A stretch of 64,000 nucleotides of DNA from Microbacterium arabinogalactanolyticum (GCF_030268005.1 NZ_BRZC01000004.1:496001-560000), one strand, 5' to 3'; counted from the stretch's first letter, positions 49,364 to 57,629 are shown. Made by a program: numbers and translations. The notes: generated by a model from the sequence alone, not told the origin.

Positions 49364-50085
49364 ACCCGCTGGACCCTGCGGTAGGTCAGATCCCGGATGT
49401 CGCGGCCCTTGGCGATGCCCTTGCGCTCGAAGGCGGTCATCACTCGGCCGTCGAATCGTTCGGCCCATTCGCCGTCGAACGCGCGCTCGAACTCGGGCGC
49501 CTCGTCGAGGACCTCGCGCATCTGCAGCGCATAGTCCTCCCAGTCGGTCGCCAGCCGCAGCAGCCCGCCATCGGCGAGAGCGCGTGCGGCGATGGGCGGG
49601 AATCCGGGGCGGATCATGCGGCGCTTGTTGTGACGTGACTTGTGCCACGGGTCGGAGAAGAAGATCCACACCTCGGATGCCGCGCCCTCCGGCAGGAACG
49701 TCGACAGCACCTCCGGCGCGTTCGCCTCCACGAGACGCAGGTTGCGGGCGCCCTCGCGATCCGCGTCGAGCATCGTCCGGGCCAGGCCGGCGCGGAAGAC
49801 CTCGACGGCGAGGAAGTCGTCGTCAGGGCGCGACGACGCCGCGGACACGATCGCATGCCCCTGACCGGATCCGATCTCGACGATCAGCGGGGCGGTGCGG
49901 CCGTAGACGGAGGCCACGTCGAGCCGGGCATCCGGATGCACCGAGGTGAACGCCACGTCGCGCGGGACGTCGATCAGATAGGACGGAGCGAGCTCCTCGA
50001 ACGCGCGCTCCTGACCCTCGGACATGCGGCCGCTGCGGCGCACGAACGAGACCGGTTCTTCGCGGAAGGTGCGGGGTTCTGGCAT
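49360..50085 (-). CDS. trmB: tRNA (guanine-N7-)-methyltransferase
   Basis: Methylates G46 of tRNAs using SAM. Protein of 241 residues with the SAM site VEIGSGQGHAIV, the TrmB block FFSDPWHKSRHNKRR and the late TAFERKG motif. The ATG at 50085 is six bases after TACCCT, with GGAGGG directly abutting the ATG, as at prmC. It leads a two-gene unit with the CPBP-like gene. Confidence 0.95.
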   Translation of the reverse strand: MPEPRTFREEPVSFVRRSGRMSEGQERAFEELAPSYLIDVPRDVAFTSVHPDARLDVASVYGRTAPLIVEIGSGQGHAIVSAASSRPDDDFLAVEVFRAGLARTMLDADREGARNLRLVEANAPEVLSTFLPEGAASEVWIFFSDPWHKSRHNKRRMIRPGFPPIAARALADGGLLRLATDWEDYALQMREVLDEAPEFERAFDGEWAERFDGRVMTAFERKGIAKGRDIRDLTYRRVQRV

Positions 50086-50091
50086 CCCTCC

Positions 50092-50097
50092 AGGGTA
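50092..50097 (-). promoter_or_regulatory. Putative -10 hexamer for leaderless trmB
   Basis: TACCCT on the minus strand, six bases before the trmB ATG. Confidence 0.5.
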
Positions 50098-50144
50098 CCG
50101 GGGCGAGCCCTCCCGCCCCGTCGGGATGCCGCGCGACCGGCCGC

Positions 50145-50984
50145 TCATGATGCCGGCGCGGTGACGAAGTCGATCAGCTCCTCCACCCGCCCCAGCAGAG
50201 AGGGCTCGAGGTCGCGGAAGGTGGTCACGCGGGACAGGATGCGCTGCCACGCCCGAGCGATGTCGGCCTGGTCCTCCGCGGGCCAGCCGAACGCGCGGCA
50301 GATCCCCGTCTTCCAGTCGGTGCCGCGCGGGATCTGCGGCCAGGCGCGGATGCCCATCGCGGCCGGCGTGACGCACTGCCAGACGTCGATGTACGGGTGG
50401 CCGACGATCTTGAGATGCTTCCCGTGCGGGCCGCGCATGATCTGCTCGACCATCCGGGTCTCCTTCGACCCGGGCACGAGGTGGTCGACCAGCACGCCGT
50501 AGCGGCGGGTCGCGTTCGGCGGCGCCTCGGTCAGCAGCTCCTCGAGCAGGTCGATGCCCTGCAGGTACTCGACCACGACGCCCTCGACCCGCAGGTCGGC
50601 GCCCCACACCTTCTCCACCAGCTCGGCGTCATGCCTGCCCTCGACCAGGATGCGGCTGGGAAGGGCGACCTTCGCGCGGTCGTCGGCGACAGCGAAAGAG
50701 CCGGATGCCGTGCGCCGGGTGCCCTGCGGCGCGGCCTTCGGCACCACGAGGCGCACGGGCCTGCCCTCCACGAGGAAGCCGCCGCCCATCGGGAAGCTGC
50801 GTCGGCGCCCCTTCCAATCCTCCAGCTCGACCATCCCGGCTTCGACGCGCGTGATCGCGCCGCAGTATCCGTCCGCTGCCAACTCGACGACGAGATCCTT
50901 CACGGCGGGCACGTCGCTCGCCTTCGCGAAGCCGCGCTCCCGCCATCCCGCCGCGAGCACATCGCTGCCGTACCTGTCGTCCAT
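50145..50984 (-). CDS. DUF3097 family protein with Toprim-like segment
   Basis: Protein of 279 residues found widely in actinobacteria. Residues about 20-90 form a small beta-rich region (ELEDWKGRRRSFPMGGGFLVEG). Then comes a Toprim-like strand and loop (RILVEGRHDAELVEKVWG), followed by YGVLVDHLVPGSKE with acidic residues where Toprim proteins bind metal. Activity is unknown; nucleic acid processing is a guess from the fold. A TACGCT hexamer lies seven bases before the ATG at 50984. Confidence 0.85.
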   Translation of the reverse strand: MDDRYGSDVLAAGWRERGFAKASDVPAVKDLVVELAADGYCGAITRVEAGMVELEDWKGRRRSFPMGGGFLVEGRPVRLVVPKAAPQGTRRTASGSFAVADDRAKVALPSRILVEGRHDAELVEKVWGADLRVEGVVVEYLQGIDLLEELLTEAPPNATRRYGVLVDHLVPGSKETRMVEQIMRGPHGKHLKIVGHPYIDVWQCVTPAAMGIRAWPQIPRGTDWKTGICRAFGWPAEDQADIARAWQRILSRVTTFRDLEPSLLGRVEELIDFVTAPAS

Positions 50985-51062
50985 GCCTTCCAGCGTATGC
51001 GCCTCCGCGGACAGCGAACGGGCAGCGCCCAGCGGATGCTGTCGCGTGTCGGCCGCTGTGCA

Positions 51063-51068
51063 TAGACT
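51063..51068 (+). promoter_or_regulatory. Putative -10 hexamer for the TPM-domain gene
   Basis: TAGACT lies six bases before an ATG at 51075, but the next in-frame ATG at 51108 has a full ribosome binding site. A transcript from here would carry a 33-base leader to the preferred start. Confidence 0.45.
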
Positions 51069-51107
51069 CGTCGCATGGGGGCACGGCTGCCGGTCGGAGG
51101 GAACAGT

Positions 51108-53108
51108 ATGCGTCAACGGTGGCTGGTCTGGGTCGCGGTCCTGCTCGGTACGGTCCTGGGCGGGTTCTCGCTGAGCGCGGCCTCCGCCACGGACCCAGGG
51201 CCACTCACCGGATCCGGCAACGTCACCGACATCAGCGGCGTGCTCTCTTCGCAGCAGGTGTCGGCGGCCGATGCCCGGCTGTCAAAGCTTCGCGCGGACA
51301 CGGGACTCGACCTCTTCGTCGTCTTCGTCCCCGAGTTCACCGGCGCCACCGACGAGAAGGACTGGGTCGCCCGCACCGCCTCGGGCAACGGCTTCAACGA
51401 CCATCAGTATCTGGTCGGCGTCTCGACCGAGGGGCGGATGCTCGCCATAGCCGGGCCCCAGCAGGGCGGCCCGATCTCGGTCTCCGACCGCACACAGATC
51501 ACCGACGCAATGCTCCCTGCGCTGCGTGGCAACGACTGGGCCGGATCGATCGACGCGGCGGCTGCCCAGGTGCAGGAGATGCTCGTCGACGGACCGGCGC
51601 GCACGGCGATGGGATGGACGGTATTCGGCATCATCTTGCTGATCGCCGTGATCATCGTCGTCGTCGTGCTGCTGATCCGACGGGCCCGCAAGCGAGCTGC
51701 CGAACAGGCGAAGCGCCGCGCGCAGCTGGTGGAGATCGGGCAGCAGGCGAACATCGCGCTCGTGCGCACCGACGATCTCGTGCGCTCCAGTGAGCAGGAG
51801 ATGGAGTACGCGCGCGCCCAGTTCGGCGACGACGTCATCGGCGACTTCGTCACGGCGCTGCAGACCTCTCGCACCAATCTGAACGAGGCCTTCTCCCTGC
51901 AGCAGAAGCTCGACGACGAGGTCCCCGACACCGACGAGCAGAAGCTGGAGTGGTCGCAGCGCATCCTCGAACTGTGCTCGGAGTCGACGAAGGTGCTCGA
52001 GGAGCGCAAGGCCGACTTCGACGAACTGCGCAAGCTGGAGCAGAACGCCCCTGCTGCGCTGGACAACGTGCGCAAGCTCCGAGCCGCCGCCGGTGCCGAG
52101 GTCGACCGCGCCGATCAGATCCTCGCCGCGCTCACAGCCGCCTATGCGTCCGCAGCGATATCACCGGTCGCCGACAACCCCGCGCAGGCCCGATCCCGCC
52201 TCGCGTTCACGGACACGCAGGTCGAGGCGGCCGACGGGTTCATCGCCGCGGGGAAGACCGGTGACGCGGCCGTCTCGGTGCGCGCCGCGGAGGGCGCCGT
52301 GCAGCAGGCGACGCAGCTGGAGGATGCCGTCGAGGAGCTGCAGAAGTCGCTGAAGGATGCCGATGATCGTGCCGCGGCTCTCGTCGCGGAGCTGGGCAGC
52401 GACCTGCAGACGGCCCGCGCGCTGCCCGACGCACAGGGCGCTGTCGCCCAGGCCGTCGCGGCCACGGAGCAGGGCATCCGCCAGGCGCAGAGCCAGCTCG
52501 GCGCATCGGGTCGCAATCCCGTCGAGGCGCTGCGCGTCCTTGAGGCGGCGAACATCGCGATCGACGGCGTCATCGCGCACGTGCGCGATGAACAGGCCAG
52601 GATCCAGCGCGCCGCCGCCATGCTGGGCGATGCGATGCAGCGCGCGCAGATGCAGATCTCCTCGGCGGAGAGCTTCATCCTCAATCGCCGTGGCTCGATC
52701 GCGTCGACCGCGCGCACACGGCTCTCCGAGGCCCAGGGAAGCCTCGACCAGGCGCAGAGCCTCGCCGGGACGGATCCGGTGCAGGCCCTCGCGCTCGCGC
52801 AGCGCGCCGACACCCTCGCCGCCGAGGCCCTGCGCCTCGCCCAGAACGACTACGGCGGGTGGAGCGGCGGCGGAGGCGGGAACGACAATCTCGGCGCCTT
52901 CATCGGCGGGATCCTCATCGGGTCGGCAGGCAGCCATGGTGGTGGCGGCTGGGGTGGTGGCGGCGGCCTCTTCGGCGGGGGCGGAGGAGGCGGCACCAGC
53001 GGGAGCAGCGGCGGATTCTTCGGCGGCGGAGGCGGCGGCGGCTTCTCCGTGGGAGGCTTCGGCGGAGGAGGCGGAGGGTTCTCCGGCAGCAGCGGAGGCC
53101 ACTTCTAG
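51108..53108 (+). CDS. TPM-domain membrane protein with coiled coil and Gly-rich tail
   Basis: Protein of 666 residues. The signal peptide (MRQRWLVWVAVLLGTVLGG) is followed by a TPM domain outside the membrane (about residues 25-170: VLSSQQVSAADARLSKLRADTGLDLFVVFV). One membrane helix (about 180-200) leads to a long alpha-helical, Ala/Gln/Glu-rich cytoplasmic coiled coil (about 205-580). The last 90 residues are Gly/Ser/Phe-rich repeats such as GGGFFGGGGGGG. GGAGGG six bases before the ATG at 51108 decides the start over 51075. It is paired with pspA downstream, so a role in envelope stress or membrane repair is inferred. Confidence 0.88.
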   Translation: MRQRWLVWVAVLLGTVLGGFSLSAASATDPGPLTGSGNVTDISGVLSSQQVSAADARLSKLRADTGLDLFVVFVPEFTGATDEKDWVARTASGNGFNDHQYLVGVSTEGRMLAIAGPQQGGPISVSDRTQITDAMLPALRGNDWAGSIDAAAAQVQEMLVDGPARTAMGWTVFGIILLIAVIIVVVVLLIRRARKRAAEQAKRRAQLVEIGQQANIALVRTDDLVRSSEQEMEYARAQFGDDVIGDFVTALQTSRTNLNEAFSLQQKLDDEVPDTDEQKLEWSQRILELCSESTKVLEERKADFDELRKLEQNAPAALDNVRKLRAAAGAEVDRADQILAALTAAYASAAISPVADNPAQARSRLAFTDTQVEAADGFIAAGKTGDAAVSVRAAEGAVQQATQLEDAVEELQKSLKDADDRAAALVAELGSDLQTARALPDAQGAVAQAVAATEQGIRQAQSQLGASGRNPVEALRVLEAANIAIDGVIAHVRDEQARIQRAAAMLGDAMQRAQMQISSAESFILNRRGSIASTARTRLSEAQGSLDQAQSLAGTDPVQALALAQRADTLAAEALRLAQNDYGGWSGGGGGNDNLGAFIGGILIGSAGSHGGGGWGGGGGLFGGGGGGGTSGSSGGFFGGGGGGGFSVGGFGGGGGGFSGSSGGHF

Positions 53109-53209
53109 CCACATCGCGCACCTGATCGCGACTCATCAGATCGACCTCTAACCTGACCAGACACGTACACGGCAAGACAACCATCCGAGAAGAAAAGGGA
53201 ACCCACACA

Positions 53210-53947
53210 ATGGCCAAGGAATCCATCTTCGGACGCATCTCCACGCTCGTCCGTGCCAACATCAACGCTCTCCTCGACCAGGCCGAGGACCCGCAGAAGA
53301 TGATCGACCAGCTCGTCCGCGACTACACGAACAACATCGCCGACGCCGAGTCCGCGATCGCGGAGACCATCGGCAACCTGCGTCTTCTCGAGCGCGACCA
53401 CGAGGAGGACGTGCAGGCTGCGACGGACTGGGGCAACAAGGCCCTCGCCGCCTCCCGCAAGGCCGACGAGCTCCGCGGCACCGGCCACACCGCCGACGCC
53501 GACAAGTTCGACAACCTCGCGAAGATCGCGCTGCAGCGCCAGATCAGCTCCGAGCGCGAGGCGAAGGCGGCCGAGCCGCAGATCGCATCGCAGACCGAGA
53601 TCGTCGACAAGCTGAAGGACGGCTTGAACGGCATGAAGAACAAGCTCGGCGAGCTCAAGACCAAGCGCAGCGAGCTGCTCGCCCGCGCCAAGGTCGCCGA
53701 GGCGCAGACCAAGGTGCAGGACGCCATCGGCTCGATCAACGTGCTCGACCCGACCAGCGAGCTGGGCCGCTTCGAGGACAAGATCCGCCGCCAGGAGGCT
53801 CTCGCCCAGGGCAAGGCCGAGATCGCCGCCTCGTCGCTGGACGCGCAGTTCGAGAGCCTCGAGGACCTCGGTGAGCTCACGGAGGTCGAGGCGCGCCTCG
53901 CCGAGCTCAAGTCGGGCAAGCCGCAGGCCGCCATCGAAGCCGAGTGA
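53210..53947 (+). CDS. pspA: PspA/IM30 (ESCRT-III-like) membrane-stress protein
   Basis: Protein of 245 residues, almost entirely helical coiled coil. The N-terminal amphipathic helix IFGRISTLVRANINALLDQAEDP and the following motif MIDQLVRDYTNNIADAE match PspA. It should polymerise on damaged membrane. AAGGGA lies nine bases before the ATG. A strong hairpin follows. Confidence 0.95.
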   Translation: MAKESIFGRISTLVRANINALLDQAEDPQKMIDQLVRDYTNNIADAESAIAETIGNLRLLERDHEEDVQAATDWGNKALAASRKADELRGTGHTADADKFDNLAKIALQRQISSEREAKAAEPQIASQTEIVDKLKDGLNGMKNKLGELKTKRSELLARAKVAEAQTKVQDAIGSINVLDPTSELGRFEDKIRRQEALAQGKAEIAASSLDAQFESLEDLGELTEVEARLAELKSGKPQAAIEAE

Positions 53948-53966
53948 TCGGACACACAGATTGACC

Positions 53967-54003
53967 GAGCGGGCGGACGCCGCATCCCGGCATCCGCCCG
54001 CTC
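53967..54003 (+). terminator. Terminator after pspA
   Basis: Perfect 11-bp stem GAGCGGGCGGA / TCCGCCCGCTC with a 15-base loop, then the pyrimidine run CTTCTCCTC. Confidence 0.72.
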
Positions 54004-54024
54004 CTTCTCCTCCCGGGAGAGACC

Positions 54025-54831
54025 ATGACCCGTTTCCTCATCGTCCCGCAGTGGCAGGGCTCGCCCGCCTCGCGGGCCATGCTCCTCATCGACGGCGCCA
54101 CCGCGATCGCCGGCGACCTGCCCCGCAAGGACACCACCGTCCTGGATGTGCCGCTCGAGGCCGGCGAATCGCTGGGCACCGGCGTGCGCCGGCTCAGCTC
54201 ACTGCTGCGCGTGCGGGAGCTGATCGCGGAGCACATGACGGATGCCGACGATCAGATCGTGCTCGTCGGCGGCGACTGCAGCGTGAGCGTGTTCGCGCTC
54301 TCCGCGATCGACACCTCGGATCTCGCCGTGCTCTGGTGCGACGCGCATCCCGATCTGAACGATCCCTCCACCTCCCCGTCCGGCGCGTTCTCCGGCATGT
54401 CCCTCGGAGCCGTGCTCGGCGACGGGGAGCCGCAGCTCGCGCTGAACCCGGGCATCCCCGCCGAGCGGGTCGTCCTCCTCGGCGCTCGCAGCGTCGATGA
54501 CGGCGAGAAGTCGCGACTGGACGCGCTGCGCACGCTCTCGCCGGAGGACGCACAGGATCCGGATGCCGTGGCCGAGGCGCTGCGCGCGACCGGGGCATCC
54601 CGGGTCTGGGTGCACATCGACGTCGATGTCATCGATCCCGCGGAGTTCGAGGGTGTCTCGGACGCGGAGCCGTTCGGCGTCAGCACGGCCGCCCTCGCCG
54701 CCGCCGTCAAGCGCGTCCGTCAGGATCTCCCGCTCGCCGGCGCGACGATCGCCGGGTTCGCGCCCCGCAGCCCCGCGGATGCCGTGCAGGACATGGGTGC
54801 GATCCTGCGCCTGATCGGTTCCGTGGCGTGA
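54025..54831 (+). CDS. Arginase/ureohydrolase-fold protein with a His-to-Cys change
   Basis: Protein of 268 residues with the ureohydrolase fold. Metal-binding blocks are LWCDAHPDLN (Asp, His, Asp) and HIDVDVIDPAEF (two Asp). The first block, normally GGDHS with a metal-binding His, reads GGDCS here, so one manganese ligand is replaced by Cys. The substrate (arginine, agmatine, formiminoglutamate or another guanidino compound) cannot be named. It precedes the small HExxH gene by 30 bases. Confidence 0.88.
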   Translation: MTRFLIVPQWQGSPASRAMLLIDGATAIAGDLPRKDTTVLDVPLEAGESLGTGVRRLSSLLRVRELIAEHMTDADDQIVLVGGDCSVSVFALSAIDTSDLAVLWCDAHPDLNDPSTSPSGAFSGMSLGAVLGDGEPQLALNPGIPAERVVLLGARSVDDGEKSRLDALRTLSPEDAQDPDAVAEALRATGASRVWVHIDVDVIDPAEFEGVSDAEPFGVSTAALAAAVKRVRQDLPLAGATIAGFAPRSPADAVQDMGAILRLIGSVA

Positions 54832-54861
54832 CGCGGCGCACGGCATGAGGCAGGCCGCACC

Positions 54862-55302
54862 ATGAGCGCCGACTGGCGCGCCGACGCCGAGCGTGCACTC
54901 GAGCGCGGGCGACGCTCCGACCTGCGCATCCCCTCGTTTCTGCTGCGCTCCCCCATCAGCCGGATCGGCTACTGGTGGGGCACCTCCGTCGGCTGGGTCT
55001 GGGGCTCGCTCTGGAGCACCGGACCGGTCGAGCGCCGTGCCGGCCTCTGGGTGTTCCGCGGCCTGCCTGACTGGGCCTACGGTCGCGGCGGGGTGTGCGT
55101 GGGCGGCTGCTATCTGACCGGTGATGTCGAACCCTCGGATGCCGTGCTGCGTCACGAGAGCGTGCACAAGCAGCAGTGGCTGCGCTACGGCTTCCTCATG
55201 CCGGTGCTGTACCTGTTCGCCGGCCGGAATCCCCTGCGCAACCGCTTCGAGATCGAGGCAGGTCTGGAAGACGGCGGCTATGTGCCGCGGTCCGGACGCT
55301 GA
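54862..55302 (+). CDS. Small HExxH protein, putative metallopeptidase of unknown family
   Basis: Protein of 146 residues. His98-Glu99-Ser-Val-His102 (RHESVHKQQW) is a full HExxH zinc motif; Glu130 and Glu132 in NRFEIEAGLEDGGY could give the third ligand, as in gluzincins. The N-terminal half has many Trp and hydrophobic residues (IGYWWGTSVGWVWGSLW, about 35-51) and may touch the membrane, and Cys79 and Cys83 form a CxxxC pair. I do not recognise a named family. It follows the arginase-fold gene and ends three bases before the convergent SIP gene. Confidence 0.8.
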   Translation: MSADWRADAERALERGRRSDLRIPSFLLRSPISRIGYWWGTSVGWVWGSLWSTGPVERRAGLWVFRGLPDWAYGRGGVCVGGCYLTGDVEPSDAVLRHESVHKQQWLRYGFLMPVLYLFAGRNPLRNRFEIEAGLEDGGYVPRSGR

Positions 55303-55305
55303 GCG

Positions 55306-55764
55306 TCAGAAGACCGGCAGTCCGTAGCGTGCGGGAGCGTGGATGGCCGTCGGCTCGACGCCGCACCCTCCGGTGAGGTGCTCGACGATGTCCGCCGTGC
55401 TGAGGTAACCGCCCAGCAGCGTGGCCTCGGTGCGCATCGCACCCTCGGAGTCGTCGCACAGCATCTCGTCCGCCCATGCGGTCGCGGCACGCGTGAGAGT
55501 CTCTCCGGCCGCCCGGCGGACGCCCCGACGGGTGCGAGGCAGCCAGGTGACGGTCATGCGCGGCGGCGCCGAGACGATGCTGACGTCGTCCTGGTCGGCG
55601 ACCTCGATGAACACACGGCCCACGGCGCACAGCGGCAGCGTCGCGAGCAGGACCTCCAGCTCGGCGAGCGAGTTCTCGTCGGCGGTGATCAGGTGCTGCA
55701 CCTGCGGGCGACGGGACGCCCGACGTGCGGCGCGTGCGCTCGCGGTCGTCTCGGCAGTGCTCAT
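55306..55764 (-). CDS. SIP-domain protein (stand-alone siderophore-interacting C-terminal domain)
   Basis: Protein of 152 residues equal to the C-terminal NAD(P)H-binding domain of siderophore-interacting ferric reductases: LITADENSLAELEVLL starts it and WADEMLCDDSEGAMRTEATLLGGYL is the core. The FAD-binding N-terminal domain is absent. It may work with a separate flavoprotein or bind nucleotide for another purpose. A near-consensus iron box lies upstream, so it should be induced by iron limitation. TACGAT nine bases before the ATG is the likely -10. Confidence 0.85.
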   Translation of the reverse strand: MSTAETTASARAARRASRRPQVQHLITADENSLAELEVLLATLPLCAVGRVFIEVADQDDVSIVSAPPRMTVTWLPRTRRGVRRAAGETLTRAATAWADEMLCDDSEGAMRTEATLLGGYLSTADIVEHLTGGCGVEPTAIHAPARYGLPVF

Positions 55765-55787
55765 GATGTCTTCATCGTAGCACCGAG

Positions 55788-55806
55788 GAAGGGTTGCCTA
55801 ACCTAT
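55788..55806 (-). promoter_or_regulatory. DtxR/IdeR-type iron box in the SIP gene promoter
   Basis: On the minus strand this 19-mer reads ATAGGTTAGGCAACCCTTC. It matches the DtxR/IdeR consensus TTAGGTTAGGCTAACCTAA at 14 of 19 positions, with the left half nearly perfect. The -10 (TACGAT, 55774-55779) begins eight bases downstream, so the box covers the -35 area, the right place for iron-dependent repression. Confidence 0.72.
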
Positions 55807-55849
55807 GCGACTCCCAGCCTTGGGCCGCTGAGCCTGCCCGAGCAGACGC

Positions 55850-56554
55850 TCACTCGATCAGCGCGTCCGCGAGGGCATCCAGCTCGGCCTGCGTGAGACC
55901 CGCCTCGAGGAGGTAGGCGGCGACCGAGCCGTAGCGGCGATCGAGATCGCCGAGCAGCGCGGCCATGACCGGCGCGGGCGACTCGGTGGCGAGCTGGATC
56001 GCGTTGCGCGCGTCGGGCATGTGGGCGCGGAAGTACTCCGCGATAGCGCGATTGCGCTCAGCGGGCAGCTGCGACGCCGTCAGTGCGTAGTCAGCGACCA
56101 CGGCATCGCGGTCCGCCCCGACCGCGCTCAGCGCCAGCGCGACGATGACCCCGGTGCGGTCCTTGCCGACCGTGCAGTGCACGAGCGCGGGCTCCCCCTC
56201 GGAGAGGATGCGCACGGCATCCACCAGTCGCGACGAGCAGTCGTCGACCAGATGGCCGTACATCCCGGCCAGATCCATGTCCTGCTCGAAGAACGATCCG
56301 ACCGAGCCGAGGAACAGGGGGACGCGCGTCGTCGGGACGTCACGGAGCGCAGAGGGCTCCGAGCGCACCTCGGTGTCGTCCCGCAGGTCGACCACGCGCC
56401 GGATGCGGTCGCGCAGCAACGCCTGCCCGTCCGGCGTGACCCGCGCGAGATGACCCGACCGCAGCAGCGCACCCGCGCGCACGCGCGCCGACCCGACGGG
56501 AATGCCGCCGACATCACGCAGGTTGTTCACGCCGGGAATGCGAAGGACCGTCAC
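55850..56554 (-). CDS. Tyrosine-protein phosphatase (PtpB/Y_phosphatase3-like)
   Basis: Phosphatase of 234 residues with the CX5R signature HCTVGKDRTGV near residue 128. The N-terminus PGVNNLRDVGG is typical of the mycobacterial PtpB and Siw14-like group, which act on phosphotyrosine or phosphoinositides. There is no signal peptide. The GTG start is six bases after TAGGCT, so it is probably leaderless. Confidence 0.92.
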   Translation of the reverse strand: MTVLRIPGVNNLRDVGGIPVGSARVRAGALLRSGHLARVTPDGQALLRDRIRRVVDLRDDTEVRSEPSALRDVPTTRVPLFLGSVGSFFEQDMDLAGMYGHLVDDCSSRLVDAVRILSEGEPALVHCTVGKDRTGVIVALALSAVGADRDAVVADYALTASQLPAERNRAIAEYFRAHMPDARNAIQLATESPAPVMAALLGDLDRRYGSVAAYLLEAGLTQAELDALADALIE

Positions 56555-56560
56555 CGTTCC

Positions 56561-56566
56561 AGCCTA
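56561..56566 (-). promoter_or_regulatory. Putative -10 hexamer for the leaderless phosphatase gene
   Basis: TAGGCT on the minus strand, six bases before the GTG at 56554. Confidence 0.55.
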
Positions 56567-56648
56567 GGCGAGGGAGCACAACCTGGCCCGACACCGGCGA
56601 AGACAGAAAGACAAGCCCAAGTGGTCAGATGACTTCTTTATGTCCATT

Positions 56649-56674
56649 GATTACCGAAGATTACTTGTCGTAAT
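56649..56674 (+). promoter_or_regulatory. Candidate operator in front of the hydrolase/ABC operon
   Basis: GATTAC is repeated at 56649 and 56659. The second copy overlaps the dyad ATTAC-TTGTC-GTAAT (56660-56674). The surrounding stretch (56,620-56,690) is much AT-richer than the rest of the window, as expected of a regulated promoter. No regulator gene lies alongside. Confidence 0.4.
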
Positions 56675-56714
56675 GATCTGGCATTTCCTGTGAGCCGCAT
56701 CCGGATAGGAGAAT

Positions 56715-57629
56715 ATGGCCGTGGCACAAGACACCAGCGAGTTCCGGTACCTGCCCACGCAGGCGGCGATCCTCGGCACCACCGTACCCGCTGCCGAGCG
56801 CATCTCGCTGACGCTGCCCGACGGTCGCACCCTCAGCGCCCTGCGCTTCGGCGGCGGAGACCCGGAGGTGACCCTCCTGCACGGCGCCGGCCTGAACGCG
56901 CACACCTGGGACACCGTCCAGCTGCTGCTGGACCGACCCGCCCTCGCGATCGATCTCGCCGGTCACGGCGACTCCTCCTGGCGCGAGGACCTGGACTACT
57001 CCCCCGTCTCCCTCGCCGCCGACGTCGCGATCGCGATGGCCGAATGGACGCGTGACCCGCAGGTGCTGATCGGGCACTCGCTCGGCGGGCTCACGGCGTC
57101 CGTCGTGGCCGCGCGGAATCCGCGGCTCGTCCGCGAGCTCATCCTCGTCGACATCGTCCCCGGGATGGACACCGACGCCGCCCCGGCCGTTCTCCGCGAC
57201 TTCTACCAGGTGACCGAGTTCGCGAGCCGCGAGGATGCCGTCGACCGGGCGCAGGCGTTCGGCTTCGGCGGTTCCCGCGAGGACACCGAGCGCGGTGTCT
57301 TCTTCAACACGCGCGTGCGCGCGGACGGTCGCGTGGAGTGGAAGCATCACTTCGCGCACATCATCGGGCAGGCCTTCGACGCGCTGAACGCCGCCAACGC
57401 GAAAGCCGCCGAGGCCGACCCATGGGCGGATCTCGAGGCGGTCACCGCGCCCGTCACCCTCGTCCGCGGTGCACGCGGCTTCCTCGCCGACACCGACGCG
57501 GCCGCATTCGAACGGCGTCTCCCGAAGGCCACCGCGATCACCGTCGACGCCGGCCACAACGTGCAGGAGACCGACCCGGCCTTCCTCGCATCCCTCGCAT
57601 CCGACGCCCTGACCCGACCCTCCCGCTGA
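56715..57629 (+). CDS. Alpha/beta hydrolase
   Basis: Soluble hydrolase of 304 residues. The oxyanion region is LLHGAGLNAHTWD, the nucleophile elbow is GHSLGG (Ser), and the final His is in DAGHNVQETDP. GGAG three bases before the ATG sets the start. It is the first gene of an operon with a dipeptide-type ABC importer (42 bases to the next start), so it may process the imported ester or amide; the substrate is unknown. Confidence 0.9.
   Translation: MAVAQDTSEFRYLPTQAAILGTTVPAAERISLTLPDGRTLSALRFGGGDPEVTLLHGAGLNAHTWDTVQLLLDRPALAIDLAGHGDSSWREDLDYSPVSLAADVAIAMAEWTRDPQVLIGHSLGGLTASVVAARNPRLVRELILVDIVPGMDTDAAPAVLRDFYQVTEFASREDAVDRAQAFGFGGSREDTERGVFFNTRVRADGRVEWKHHFAHIIGQAFDALNAANAKAAEADPWADLEAVTAPVTLVRGARGFLADTDAAAFERRLPKATAITVDAGHNVQETDPAFLASLASDALTRPSR

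Noticed and set aside
51075-51107. ATG at 51075 as the TPM-gene start despite the leaderless spacing
   Set aside because: The ATG at 51108 has GGAGGG at six bases and begins a clean signal peptide; the hexamer at 51063 would still serve as its promoter.
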